Counted from the stretch's first letter, positions 48,068 through 57,130 are shown. The stretch is DNA of 64,000 nucleotides from Desulfobulbaceae bacterium (GCA_003508005.1 DNUE01000016.1:46565-110564); one strand, 5' to 3'. Numbers and translations: made by a program. Notes: generated from the letters alone by a model not told the origin.

Positions 48068-48805
48068 TCAGGCGATCCAGCGTCTCCTTATATTTCGCAG
48101 ACACATGGCAAACAAGCCGACGCAGAAAGCAGCAAGGATGACAAAGTCGAGGGGAAAAGGCATTGTGTGCCCGCCGTGCACGGTACCATGAAGCACGTCC
48201 ACTCCATAGGTCAGGGGAAGTGCATAGGAAAGTGGTTTCAGGAACAAGGGCAATTTCTCGATGGGAAAAAAGAGGCCGCAGAGGAAGATCATGGGGAAGC
48301 GGAAGAAATTGGAAAATGTTTGCGCCTCGAAAACCTCGCTCACCGCAACGGCGATAAACAGACCCAGAAAGGTCGAAACCACGGCGATCAAGAAAACCGT
48401 CAGGACGAAGGAACCCCACCCTATCCCGGACAGATCGACCAGAAATGCAGCCATAATGACCGGTACGAAGCCGTTGGCCACGCCGAAGAGGATGGCGCCA
48501 CTGGTCTTGGCCAGCATCAGCAACTCGAACGGAATAGGCGCTAGCAACAGCCGCTCGAAAGAGCGGTTCTTTTTCTCGAAAGTTACGGTCACCGCCAGCA
48601 TGGAAGTGGTGCCGAATAGGATGGAGAGCGCCACCATCCCTGGAAGCAAGGTCAGAATGCTTTCAATCCCGCTGTCGGACCTTATGAAAAACATCCCGGT
48701 CCATGCCAGCGGAAAAATGATGCCCCAGCTTACATTCGGCGGCTTCAGGTAATAGGTCCGCATGTCTTTGAGCAAAATATTCCAGAAGGCGATCCAGAGT
48801 TTCAT
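48068..48805 (-). CDS. ABC-2 type transporter permease
   Basis: A 245-aa membrane protein with six helices (for example PLAWTGMFFIRSD, LTLLPGMVALSILFG, LLMLAKTSGAILFGVANGF, FLIAVVSTFLGLFIAVAVS, FRFPMIFLCGLFFP). The ABC-2 motif LCGLFFPIEKLPLFLKPLSYALPLTY is clear. It is coupled to its ATPase by an ATGA overlap. It probably exports a drug or lipid-like compound; substrate unknown. Confidence 0.9.
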   Translation of the reverse strand: MKLWIAFWNILLKDMRTYYLKPPNVSWGIIFPLAWTGMFFIRSDSGIESILTLLPGMVALSILFGTTSMLAVTVTFEKKNRSFERLLLAPIPFELLMLAKTSGAILFGVANGFVPVIMAAFLVDLSGIGWGSFVLTVFLIAVVSTFLGLFIAVAVSEVFEAQTFSNFFRFPMIFLCGLFFPIEKLPLFLKPLSYALPLTYGVDVLHGTVHGGHTMPFPLDFVILAAFCVGLFAMCLRNIRRRWIA

Positions 48806-49785
48806 CGGCCGCCTCCGGTTTTTTCCTTTTCCTTATGCATGTGGTTTGCCTCGATGCCGGTAATACGGACAAAGATGTCTTCAAGGGACGGCCTTATTCT
48901 CCGAGCCTCGGAGACTTCGCCACCCCGTTCTTCAATGAAGCGAACCAGCAGTCCGACGTGGACGGGCTTTTCGGCCTCCACCCGAATCAGTCCATGACCC
49001 GGGGTTGTGAACTCGAGGTCGGGGAAAGATGCTGACAAGTATTTTTGAATGTCCTGTGGCATGTTCGCACAGACGATCTGCAATATGTGTCTGGCCTGTA
49101 TCGGCTGGACAAGATGCTCGACAGTATCAACCTGGACGATGTGGCCGGAGACGATGAAAGCAATGCGGTCGCAAAGCCGCTCTGCCTCCTCAATGTAATG
49201 AGTGGTCAGAAAAATGGTGGTTCCGCCCTTGTTCAGATCGGAGATGAGTTGCCGTAGATGACGGGCGCTGGCCACGTCGATGCCCGTTGTTGGTTCGTCC
49301 AGAAAAAGGATTACGGGTTTGTGGATGATGCCGGCAGCGATAGTCAGTTTGCGTTTCATGCCTTTGGAGTAGCCGCCGAACTTGCGATCCGAGGCCCCGC
49401 TTAAACCGAAAACATTCAGAAGTTCGCGAGCCCGGGCCTGTCGTTCGGCTTTTTTCATGCCATAGAGGGCCGCGCAGAAACAGAGGTTATCAAAACCGGT
49501 GAGTTCCGGATAGAGGTTGCTTTCGTCAGGAACGACACCGATAAGATGCTGAGCCGCCTTGGAATTTCCGGTGCAATCGATACCACCGATACGGATTGTT
49601 CCCGAGTCGGGATGCGCTAGGCCGGTGAGGATGTTAATGATCGTGGTTTTGCCCGCGCCGTTGGGACCAAGAAAGCCGAACAGTTCTCCCTTGGCCACGG
49701 CAAAGTCAACATCGGCCACGGCCAGCACCTTGCCGAAGTGTTTCGTCAGGCCCCGTACCTCTATGTAGCTCTTTTCGTCTATCAT
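48802..49785 (-). CDS. ABC transporter ATP-binding protein (CcmA/DrrA type)
   Basis: 327 aa from the ATG at 49785; a TTG 18 bp up is less likely. Walker A is GPNGAGKTTIIN, the signature GGYSKGMKRKLTIAAGI and Walker B VILFLDEPTTGID. A C-terminal DrrA-like extension follows. It drives the ABC-2 permease next to it. Confidence 0.92.
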   Translation of the reverse strand: MIDEKSYIEVRGLTKHFGKVLAVADVDFAVAKGELFGFLGPNGAGKTTIINILTGLAHPDSGTIRIGGIDCTGNSKAAQHLIGVVPDESNLYPELTGFDNLCFCAALYGMKKAERQARARELLNVFGLSGASDRKFGGYSKGMKRKLTIAAGIIHKPVILFLDEPTTGIDVASARHLRQLISDLNKGGTTIFLTTHYIEEAERLCDRIAFIVSGHIVQVDTVEHLVQPIQARHILQIVCANMPQDIQKYLSASFPDLEFTTPGHGLIRVEAEKPVHVGLLVRFIEERGGEVSEARRIRPSLEDIFVRITGIEANHMHKEKEKTGGGR

Positions 49786-50057
49786 TTCAGCATGTTCCAA
49801 CAACGAAAATACTATAACGCTGACTTATAGATTATGGGATGTCCGTGATGACAATACCCTGTCTGCAAAAAAAATGATCTTTATTAATCATCTCGCATGA
49901 AGAACAATATCCTATGTACAGCGACCTTCACCCGCTTTCCCTGAATGACGTTCCTGCCGGCCATAACAAATAACGCTCAGCCCTAACCCGTACGAACAGC
50001 AGGTAACCTGTTTCAAGGACGTTGAAGCAGGTTGCCTGGCTTGCCATTGCCAGTCTT

Positions 50058-50100
50058 AACCTCAACAAAATAGCAATTTTTCTCGTGAAGCTTATCTGCG
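50058..50100 (+). repeat. Short repeat resembling the intron insertion flank, copy 2
   Basis: AACCTCAACAAAATAG, TCTCGTG and TCTGCG match 44912-44956, here continuing uninterrupted into AAACC. It may be an empty relative of the group II intron target or a relic of a duplicated gene end. Confidence 0.45.
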
Positions 50101-50491
50101 AAACCTTCAGCCACCATCAATAAGCAGGTGCAACTTGTGCAACCTCATGCCATTTCCCCCTCGGTCTGGAGAAAATATACCTTTTCCTGATTACCAATGA
50201 AACTCAGCCGATTTTATGATGCGCGATGACAAGGGGGTTGTCCTCACCGGCACAGAGCAAAATCGCGGGATCAACTGGCGAAGATCAAAGCGCCTGTTGA
50301 ATCGATAACAAAACTCGGAAAGATACCGATGAAAATGTCTTTTGTGCCATATGATGCAAAAAATTCCAGCAAGCTTAAACCTTGTTGAAATTGAATCTTG
50401 TTTTTCGCCATGTTGTTCTTCTTCCAGTTAAAGTTTGGAATAGTCTAACATGGCTGGGTTAGCACAGAGCGATCACCCCTAAGAAAAAATT

Positions 50492-50517
50492 GGCTCAGTT
50501 TTGTACGTAATCAGATT
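50492..50517 (-). repeat. 26-bp motif, inverted relative to the window end
   Basis: The minus strand reads AATCTGATTACGTAC then AAAACTGAGCC, which matches 63975-64000 on the plus strand with two mismatches. The two copies bracket the secreted-protein region from PhnD to the last DUF1566 gene. Confidence 0.5.
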
Positions 50518-50666
50518 ATAGTTTGCGTAATCCGGAAGTGTCGATATATATCTAAGTTGAGTGTCGACATCGGAATGAGTATTGCTCTCTTTGTGAACAC
50601 CCGATCATCTCAGTGACAACAGGAGCCAGGACTCCCGTCAGCCATACACAGCAACCGGACTGCTCC

Positions 50667-51587
50667 ATGCCCAAGAAAGCATTCTCCCTGTTCATACTCC
50701 TGACTGGTTTATTCCTCTGTTCCTGCGGAGGAGACGAGGAGATCATCAAGGTATCCCTGGAAAAACGTCAGGAAATTTCATTCAGGCCGCAACTGCCGGC
50801 GATAACCTACGCCTACCTCCCCCAGTACTCGCACACAGAGTCCTTCAAACGTCATCAACCACTGGTGGAATACCTTGCCGAGCAGACCGGCCTCCCGATA
50901 CGGCAGGTATTCCCGGATACCTTTGCCCATCACGTCAGTATGTTTGGTGAAGGCAAGATCGACATCTCGTTCTCAAACCCATTCCTTTACGTCAAACTGG
51001 CGAACAGGTTCGGCGCCAGGGCCATGACCCGGATCGTCGAGGAAGACGGTCGGGCAGAGTTTCGGGGACAGATCATTGCCCGCAAGGACAACGCGGCAAT
51101 CCAGTCCGTCGAGGATTGCCGTAGAAAATCGTGGGTAGCCGTTGACCCGTCCTCCGCCGGAGGATACCTTTTTCCCCTTGGGCATTTTGTCGAGCACGGG
51201 CTCAATCTTCCCGACTTCAAGGAAGTCGTTTTTTCAGGCGGAAGGCAGGAAAATGTTATTCTTGGGGTGTATGCCGGACTTCACGATTTCGGATCAATCC
51301 GGGAAGGCGCCCTGCGGGTGGTGGAAGACAAAATCGACGTCAACCAGATCAAGGTGGTGGCCAGCTCCAAATGGTATCCGGGCTGGGTCTACGCCTACAG
51401 CCCGAAAGTGCCCCAGGAGGTGGTCGATAAAATCAGAGATGCCATGCTCAAGCTTGATTATGCGCACAACCCTCAGCACCGTGAAATCCTCGATGCGGCA
51501 AAATTCATCGGCTTCGTGCCTTCCGACGACCAGGACTTTGATCCCATACGTGAATTGAGCAAACAGGTGGGCCTGGATCTTGAGTAG
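50667..51587 (+). CDS. PhnD-like periplasmic binding lipoprotein
   Basis: 306 aa from the ATG at 50667. The lipobox LFLCSCGG follows a short hydrophobic stretch. The rest is a PhnD-family phosphate/phosphonate-type binding protein (SFKRHQPLVEYLAEQTGLPI, GKIDISFSNPFLYVKLANRFG, DFGSIREGALRVVE). No permease or ATPase is adjacent; the gene overlaps a histidine kinase by 8 bp, so it probably acts as the ligand sensor for that kinase and not in transport. Confidence 0.85.
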   Translation: MPKKAFSLFILLTGLFLCSCGGDEEIIKVSLEKRQEISFRPQLPAITYAYLPQYSHTESFKRHQPLVEYLAEQTGLPIRQVFPDTFAHHVSMFGEGKIDISFSNPFLYVKLANRFGARAMTRIVEEDGRAEFRGQIIARKDNAAIQSVEDCRRKSWVAVDPSSAGGYLFPLGHFVEHGLNLPDFKEVVFSGGRQENVILGVYAGLHDFGSIREGALRVVEDKIDVNQIKVVASSKWYPGWVYAYSPKVPQEVVDKIRDAMLKLDYAHNPQHREILDAAKFIGFVPSDDQDFDPIRELSKQVGLDLE

Positions 51588-53628
51588 GTATCTCAGGCAA
51601 ATACTGCACAGCCTGCGGTTCAAGACCAAGATCACCTTAGGGGTGATCCTGATGCTGGTCGTTTGCGGCCTGAGCATCGGCCTGATTCTCTCGTCCATGT
51701 CCTCAAAGGCGCTACTCGAGGAGGGGAAGGAGAGGGGGATGGCGCTGACCTCAGGCCTCTCCTTTCGCCTCACTGAACCCCTGCTGGCCATGGATTTTCT
51801 CCAGATGAAAAACCTCATCGACAATGTCCATGGTCAGTATGGCGTTGTCATCTATATTTTCCTGGTGGACGCCAGCAACAACATCCTGGCCCATACCTTT
51901 TCCGGCGGCTTTCCCATTGATCTGCTCCATGTCAACCTGGACGGCCAAAAGCCGCAGCCGCTGCTGTTGGCAACAGAACGGGGGCGCATTTATGATTTCA
52001 ATGCCCGGATCGCCCTCGGGGAGAAAAACCTGGGCACCGTCCGGCTGGGGCTGTCAAGGAGCAACCTGGACGCCCAAATACACCAGCAGCAGATTATCAG
52101 CCTTATCGCCACGCTCGGAGTCGTAGGCCTGGGAGTAGTTCTTGCCCTCTGGTTTTCTCACACGGTTACCTTTCGCCTCAAGCGGCTGCGGGAATCCGCT
52201 GAGGAAATCGTGAAGGGCAATCTCAACGTTCAAGCAGGCTTTTCCCTGGAAAAAAACTGCTGGGAAATCATGGAGTGCGGGAAAGAAGAATGTCCGGCTT
52301 ACGGCGACAGCCGGCGCCGTTGCTGGTATCTGCCCGGAACCCTTTGCCCCGCTTGTCGCGACAAGGAATATCCACTTAAAATCGAAAGCTGCCGGCACTG
52401 TCCTGTATTCAGGTACAATTCCGGGGATGAACTCCAGGATTTGGCCGAAGCCTTTGACGTCATGGCCGTCACGGTAAAAAATCACATCGAAGAGCTGACC
52501 GAGCGCGAGAAAACGATAGGCAAACAACAGCGTCTGCTCAAAACTATTATGGATGTGACACCGGATTTCATTACTCTGCAGGATAAGGACCTGATCTATA
52601 CCTTTGCCGGCAAGGCGTTCTGTGAATATTTCAACCTCCATGAGGATGATGTCATCGGCAGGACGGATTTTGATCTATTCCCAAAACAGCAGGCCGATCT
52701 TGCTTTTCAGGAAGACAAGCGGATACTCGGCACGGGGACTCCCCTGGTCAAAGAAATCACCTTCAAACGGCCTGACGGCCAGAAATGGTTTCATGTGGTC
52801 AAGGTCCCTGTCTATGATCAGGACAACAGCATCATAGGCCTTCTATTGACTGCCAGGGACATCTCCACGCTCAAAAAATTCCAGGAACAGCTCATCCAAG
52901 CCCAGAAGATGGAAGGACTGGGACGGCTGGCCGGGGGCGTCGCCCATGAAATCAACACCCCGCTGGGGGTCATCCTCGGCTACAGCCAGCTGATGATGGA
53001 TGACATCACCGACGAAGCACTCCTGGAGAACCTGAAGATCATTGAAAAGCAGACCAAAGTCTGCCGGAAGATCGTCGCCGACCTGCTTGGTTTCTCGCGA
53101 CGCTCCCACTCTGTAAGGGAAGCGTTGAATGTCAATGAGTCCCTGCGGGAAGTCATCGCCCTGGTTGAGCATGTTTTCTCCCTGAACCGCATTATGATCA
53201 TCCATGAACTGGAAGAAACCATTACGCTACTGACAGGCGACAAGGAACAATTGAAGCAGGTCTGGCTGAACCTACTCAACAACGCAGCCGATGCCATTGG
53301 TCAGGACGGGCTGATATTCGTTCAATCCAGGCGCAACATCCAGAGGCAGGGGATCGAGGTCAGCATCGCCGACACCGGCCAGGGAGTGGAAAAGGAGCAT
53401 CTCAGCAAATTATTCGACCCGTTCTTCACAACCAAGCAGGTCGGCAAGGGAACAGGTCTTGGCCTTTCCATTTCATTCGGCATCATCAAGGATCTTGGCG
53501 GCACTATTTCCGCCCTGAGCCCGACGCCGGCGGAATATCTGCCCAGAGATTTCACGAGATCCGAGCAGTATGGACCCGGAGCCGTTTTCATCGTTGAACT
53601 GCCGACGCCCAAAGGAGAATCGACTTGA
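51580..53628 (+). CDS. Membrane sensor histidine kinase with a Cys-rich HAMP insert
   Basis: 682 aa from a TTG that overlaps the binding-protein gene. Helices at about 19-41 and 169-190 flank a periplasmic domain. After HAMP comes a Cys-rich block at about 224-280 (CWEIMECGKEECPAYGD, CWYLPGTLCPACRD, CRHCPVF), then a PAS domain (about 310-420), HisKA with the phospho-His in GGVAHEINTPLG at residue 456, and HATPase (GTGLGLSISFGII). The Cys block may bind iron or sense redox; this is an inference. No response regulator gene is adjacent. Confidence 0.88.
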   Translation: MSRYLRQILHSLRFKTKITLGVILMLVVCGLSIGLILSSMSSKALLEEGKERGMALTSGLSFRLTEPLLAMDFLQMKNLIDNVHGQYGVVIYIFLVDASNNILAHTFSGGFPIDLLHVNLDGQKPQPLLLATERGRIYDFNARIALGEKNLGTVRLGLSRSNLDAQIHQQQIISLIATLGVVGLGVVLALWFSHTVTFRLKRLRESAEEIVKGNLNVQAGFSLEKNCWEIMECGKEECPAYGDSRRRCWYLPGTLCPACRDKEYPLKIESCRHCPVFRYNSGDELQDLAEAFDVMAVTVKNHIEELTEREKTIGKQQRLLKTIMDVTPDFITLQDKDLIYTFAGKAFCEYFNLHEDDVIGRTDFDLFPKQQADLAFQEDKRILGTGTPLVKEITFKRPDGQKWFHVVKVPVYDQDNSIIGLLLTARDISTLKKFQEQLIQAQKMEGLGRLAGGVAHEINTPLGVILGYSQLMMDDITDEALLENLKIIEKQTKVCRKIVADLLGFSRRSHSVREALNVNESLREVIALVEHVFSLNRIMIIHELEETITLLTGDKEQLKQVWLNLLNNAADAIGQDGLIFVQSRRNIQRQGIEVSIADTGQGVEKEHLSKLFDPFFTTKQVGKGTGLGLSISFGIIKDLGGTISALSPTPAEYLPRDFTRSEQYGPGAVFIVELPTPKGEST

Positions 53629-53792
53629 GCGGACGACCTGGAGTGAGAAGAAATCACTCAGTATTTGGAACGGCAACCGGGGGACAATAAGACTTCTATT
53701 GATCAATATTGCCAACGGAAAGGCCCAGATCAAGGGGTGACCCTGGCCTGGGCCGGTTCGCTCCGTTGCCCGCTTCTGCAGGCGGGATTGCG

Positions 53793-54506
53793 TTAACCGA
53801 GATTGGCTGCGGCGAAATCCCAGTTGATCAATTTTTCGAGCACGGCGCTGACATAATCAGCCCTGCGGTTCTGGTAATCAAGGTAGTAGGCGTGCTCCCA
53901 CACGTCTATGGTCAGAAGGGGCTTCATGCCCATGGTCAACGGCAGGTCAGCGTTGCCGGTCTTGACTACCTTGAGCTTGTCGCCCTCCTGCACAAGCCAG
54001 GCCCAGCCGCTGCCGAACTGGCTTGTCGCAGCAGTAGCCAGCTCCTTCCTGCACGCGTCCACAGTACCGAAGGCGGCCTCGATTTTTTGCTTCAGCGAGG
54101 CGGGAGGCTCGCCCCCGCCATTTGGCTTCAGGCTGTTCCAGTAGAACGTGTGGTTCCATGTCTGGGCCGCGTTGTTGAAAATTGCGGCCTTTTCAGGCTT
54201 TCCTGCTGCTGCGATGATGATCTTCTCCAGGGACAGATCGGCAAACTCTGTCCCTGCCACCAGCTTGTTGAGGTTGTCGACATAGCCCCGGTGATGCTTG
54301 CCGTAGTGGAAGCCAAGGGTATTGGCCGATATCACGGGGGCAAGGGCATCGTCAGCGTAGGGCAGGGGCGGCAGGGCATGGACGGTGGCTGCCCGCGCGC
54401 TGAAGGGCAGGCCGTTCATGGCAAAGAGAATAGCTGCGCTAGCCGAGGCGCCTATAAAATCGCGGCGATTCAGAACCGTAAGAGTCGTAGTCGTGTTCCC
54501 GTTCAT
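53793..54506 (-). CDS. sodB: Iron superoxide dismutase with Tat signal
   Basis: 237 aa. The N-terminal [20 protein letters not shown] is a twin-arginine signal, so export to the periplasm is expected. Metal ligands lie in [26 protein letters not shown] and [13 protein letters not shown], and [11 protein letters not shown] marks the Fe type. It removes superoxide, important for a sulfate reducer meeting oxygen. It stands alone between the kinase and the first DUF1566 gene. Confidence 0.93.
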   Translation of the reverse strand: MNGNTTTTLTVLNRRDFIGASASAAILFAMNGLPFSARAATVHALPPLPYADDALAPVISANTLGFHYGKHHRGYVDNLNKLVAGTEFADLSLEKIIIAAAGKPEKAAIFNNAAQTWNHTFYWNSLKPNGGGEPPASLKQKIEAAFGTVDACRKELATAATSQFGSGWAWLVQEGDKLKVVKTGNADLPLTMGMKPLLTIDVWEHAYYLDYQNRRADYVSAVLEKLINWDFAAANLG

Positions 54507-54663
54507 CGTAAGGCCTCCTTTGTTGTAGAAATAAGCTGGGATGTCAGGATCAGAGGATCCGACCCTGCTGTTCCTTTTTAATAAAATTTCTTATTTTTAT
54601 TATATCATTTTCTGGGAAGCCATTTCAAATGGGGCAGAAAAAAAATGTCAGGTTATTCTTCAA

Positions 54664-54762
54664 ATACGATATATCTCAAGTTCACGTCCTTTCAGGCAAG
54701 TTGAGATTGTCGGGGGCCATCCTAACCCTTATTTGACTTCTTTTTCCCTCTCCTCGTATAAT
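54664..54762 (+). promoter_or_regulatory. Shared promoter element, copy 2
   Basis: ATACGATATATCTCAAGTTC, then AAGTTGAGATTGTCGG, then TTGACT at 54733-54738 and TATAAT at 54757-54762 (18-bp spacer). The leader GATGCATCAAGGAGGGAGGG after it is nearly the same as at copy 1. Confidence 0.75.
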
Positions 54763-54817
54763 TGAAAAAGCGGATAGCCAGGCTTTTTTGTCGATGCATC
54801 AAGGAGGGAGGGAAAAA

Positions 54818-55489
54818 ATGAGGTCTTTAATTCAATTTGTCGCTGTTCTCGTATTTTCTTTTTCACTGTCTGTTTCCGAGGCGCAGAACAAGGTGGTGGT
54901 CATACCAATGGGGGGGTCCCGGACTTCAGGAGTATTGGCAAGCACCGGCCAGACCCTGTGTTATGATCCGGCCTGCACGACAGCTCCCTGCAATCCGTTT
55001 CCCTGCACGGGCACGGGGGAGGACGGTGAGTTCCAAGCCGGGGTAACGGTCTCGCCCCGCTTCATAGACAATAACGACGGCACGGTAACCGACAAGCTCA
55101 CCGGCTTGGTCTGGCTCCAGGAGGGAAACTGCACCACCTTCTTTGCCGGCGATGCCACGGGACAGAATCCGCGCAACTGGCAGGCAGCTCTTGCCGCGTC
55201 CGGGCAACTGTCTACGGGATATTGCAATCTGACCGACGGTTCCGTGGCCGGCGACTGGCGTTTGCCGAACATCCGCGAACTGCACAGTCTAGTTGATTTC
55301 AGCCAGTTCGACCCCACCCTTCCTTCCGGTCACCCCTTCCTTCATACCGAGTTTTCCATTTATTGGTCGTCTACTTCCGGTTCTTTATATACGGAACAGG
55401 CGTGGCTCGTAAATTTCCACGACGGCCGCGTCACCGACGGTAACAGGGGAAATAGCTATAATGTGCGCGCTGTCCGCGGCGGACAGTAG
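54818..55489 (+). CDS. Secreted DUF1566 (Lcl-type) protein
   Basis: 223 aa from the ATG at 54818. A signal peptide and KVVVIPMG stretch nearly identical to those of the gene at 42438 leads into a DUF1566/Lcl C-type-lectin-like domain (RFIDNNDGTVTDKLTGLVWL, NWQAALAASGQL, DWRLPNIRELHSLVD, IYWSSTSGS, NVRAVRGGQ end). It is probably a surface or periplasmic binding protein; ligand unknown. It is under promoter element copy 2. Confidence 0.85.
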   Translation: MRSLIQFVAVLVFSFSLSVSEAQNKVVVIPMGGSRTSGVLASTGQTLCYDPACTTAPCNPFPCTGTGEDGEFQAGVTVSPRFIDNNDGTVTDKLTGLVWLQEGNCTTFFAGDATGQNPRNWQAALAASGQLSTGYCNLTDGSVAGDWRLPNIRELHSLVDFSQFDPTLPSGHPFLHTEFSIYWSSTSGSLYTEQAWLVNFHDGRVTDGNRGNSYNVRAVRGGQ

Positions 55490-55714
55490 TAGCTGCTTGG
55501 TGGGTTTGATCATTTTCCACCTCGTCGTTTTCGCAGTGGCGGGCCCAACCTCAACGGACAAGGCCGGGGAGCCGGATCGATGCCGATGGTGGTAGCTCCA
55601 CCAAGGCATCACCCGGTCTTGTCCGATACTGTCCGTACTATGCTGTTCCCATAATCTCCCGTGCCCTAGCGGTGTACGGATGTCATGTCGAGGCGACGAG
55701 ATGTTCTGGTTTGT

Positions 55715-55821
55715 TACGTATATTTACGATAAATCTTCACTTCCCAGCTTATCCTTTAGGTTGATGTTGCCCAAAAATATATTCATAGTTTTTGACTTCA
55801 TTGTCCCGCATTTGGTATTAT
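55715..55821 (+). promoter_or_regulatory. Shared promoter element, copy 3 (drives a putative sRNA)
   Basis: TTTGTTACGTATATTTACG, then AGGTTGATGTTGCCC (diverged core), then TTGACT at 55792-55797 and TATTAT at 55816-55821 (18-bp spacer). It is the best complete example of the far upstream part. No protein gene follows before the next copy. Confidence 0.65.
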
Positions 55822-55827
55822 CTTAAT

Positions 55828-55957
55828 AAAGAGGTTTATTAGCCTCCTTAGAAGGCTCGCCACCTCGGCCGAAGACGAGTCTTCATTTAACCCCTTCTGA
55901 AGCTGGAACGGAGAGACTTCTCCTCCCTCCCAAACATGCTCGAAGGGGTTTTTTTTA
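55828..55957 (+). ncRNA. Putative small RNA of about 130 nt
   Basis: It begins just after promoter copy 3 and ends in a rho-independent terminator (AACCCCTTC 55889-55897 with GAAGGGGTT 55942-55950, then eight T). An inner hairpin GGAGAGACTTCTCC sits in the terminator loop. No open frame with a ribosome site is seen. Expression is inferred from promoter and terminator only. Confidence 0.5.
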
Positions 55958-55970
55958 TCAAAAGTGAAAT

Positions 55971-56061
55971 ACGATATATCTCCAGTTCCTCTCCTTTCCC
56001 GCAGGTTGAGATTGCCGGGTGACATCCCTGTTTGACTTCCTTCCCTGCCAAACCGTATAGT
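55971..56061 (+). promoter_or_regulatory. Shared promoter element, copy 4
   Basis: ATACGATATATCTCCAGTTC, then CGCAGGTTGAGATTGCCGGG, then TTGACT at 56032-56037 and TATAGT at 56056-56061 (18-bp spacer). It is 110 bp upstream of the FISUMP gene at 56171. Confidence 0.75.
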
Positions 56062-56170
56062 GGAGGCAGAGTGCAGAACATTTTTCTTTGAAGATGTATT
56101 CGTTGCGCTTTCCCTGTTTGCAGATTTTATGCGGTTTTGTCTTTTTCACCAAATACGAGGAGGGGTGGAA

Positions 56171-56920
56171 ATGAAATTGTTCATACATTTTGCAGTTGCT
56201 CTCGCTGTTTGTTTTTCAACCGCATTGGCCTCGGCACAGACCAAGGTGGTGGTTATACCGCTGAACAGCTGTAATGATGCCAATCTTCTGCCGGATAATA
56301 TTGTTTATGGAGTCACTATCTGTGGTGTTACCGGTACTCAAGTACCGGCATCCATGACAGTGGCCTCTTCCGGCCAGATATGGATGGACCGCAACGTCGG
56401 CGTCTCCCGGGTGGCCACCAGCATGACCGATGCGGAGGCGTATGGCGACCTGTACCAGTGGGGCCGGCCGGCCGACGGCCATCAGAGCCGCACCAGTCCG
56501 ACCACTTCAACTCTCAGTACTAATGATGTCCCCGGGCATGGCAGTTTTATCTTGGCGCCTTCCTCTCCTTACGATTGGCGCTCGCCGCAGAACGACAGCC
56601 TCTGGCAGGGGGTTTCAGGCATCAACAACCCCTGTCCGGCCGGTTTCAGATTGCCGACATCAGCGGAATGGGAGACAGAAAGGGTTTCGTGGAGCAGCAA
56701 CAACGCCGCCGGGGCTTTTGCCTCGCCGCTGAAACTTGTTCCGGCAGGCACCCGCAACAGCTTCAATGGCACGCTCGACAGCGCGGGTAGCTCCGGCGGC
56801 TACTGGAGCAGTACGGTGGATGGCAGCTACAGTCGCGTCTTGTTCTTCAGTAGCGTCAGCGCCTTCACGAGCAACCTTTACCGTGCCCTCGCTTTAAGCG
56901 TCCGTTGCCTGAAGGATTAA
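56171..56920 (+). CDS. Secreted FISUMP protein
   Basis: 249 aa from the ATG at 56171 (GAGGAGGGG upstream). Signal peptide MKLFIHFAVALAVCFSTALA, then QTKVVVIPLNS, then a FISUMP domain ([59 protein letters not shown]). The C-terminal 39 codons have the same length and the same flanks as in the gene at 42438, but 16 of 23 inner residues differ. The match continues past the stop (AAGCCGCTTTG, ATTCATTTTGTC). Confidence 0.85.
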   Translation: MKLFIHFAVALAVCFSTALASAQTKVVVIPLNSCNDANLLPDNIVYGVTICGVTGTQVPASMTVASSGQIWMDRNVGVSRVATSMTDAEAYGDLYQWGRPADGHQSRTSPTTSTLSTNDVPGHGSFILAPSSPYDWRSPQNDSLWQGVSGINNPCPAGFRLPTSAEWETERVSWSSNNAAGAFASPLKLVPAGTRNSFNGTLDSAGSSGGYWSSTVDGSYSRVLFFSSVSAFTSNLYRALALSVRCLKD

Positions 56921-57015
56921 GCCGCTTTGCATTCATTTTGTCCCTTTTGTCTGCGGTTTGCCCTCCCTCCAGGTCAGTGAACTGGTTACCGAAGCGGAGG
57001 GTGTTTGCGACCGGG

Positions 57016-57130
57016 TAGTTTGTTACGTGGATTTACGATGAATATCAACTCCCCATCTCTTCCGACAGGTTGAGATTGCCGGGTTCAATCCTAAGTCATT
57101 TTGACTTATTGTTCCCCCGGATGGTATACT
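57016..57130 (+). promoter_or_regulatory. Shared promoter element, copy 5
   Basis: TAGTTTGTTACGTGGATTTA, then GACAGGTTGAGATTGCCGGG, then TTGACT at 57101-57106 and TATACT at 57125-57130 (18-bp spacer). It precedes the DUF4410-like lipoprotein gene. Confidence 0.75.

Larger units (their letters stand above)
49786..50666. other. Gene-poor region of about 880 bp
   Basis: No supported gene. It contains copy 2 of the AACCTCAACAAAATAG repeat (50058-50100), a GAAACTCAGCC near 50200, and the inverted partner of the window-end motif (50492-50517). A GATATATATCTAAGTT near 50538 faintly resembles the upstream part of the shared promoter element but lacks its -35/-10. Confidence 0.5.

Noticed and set aside
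47987..48544. Plus-strand 185-aa reading over the ABC permease
   Set aside because: It is opposite a clear ABC-2 permease and has no family resemblance.
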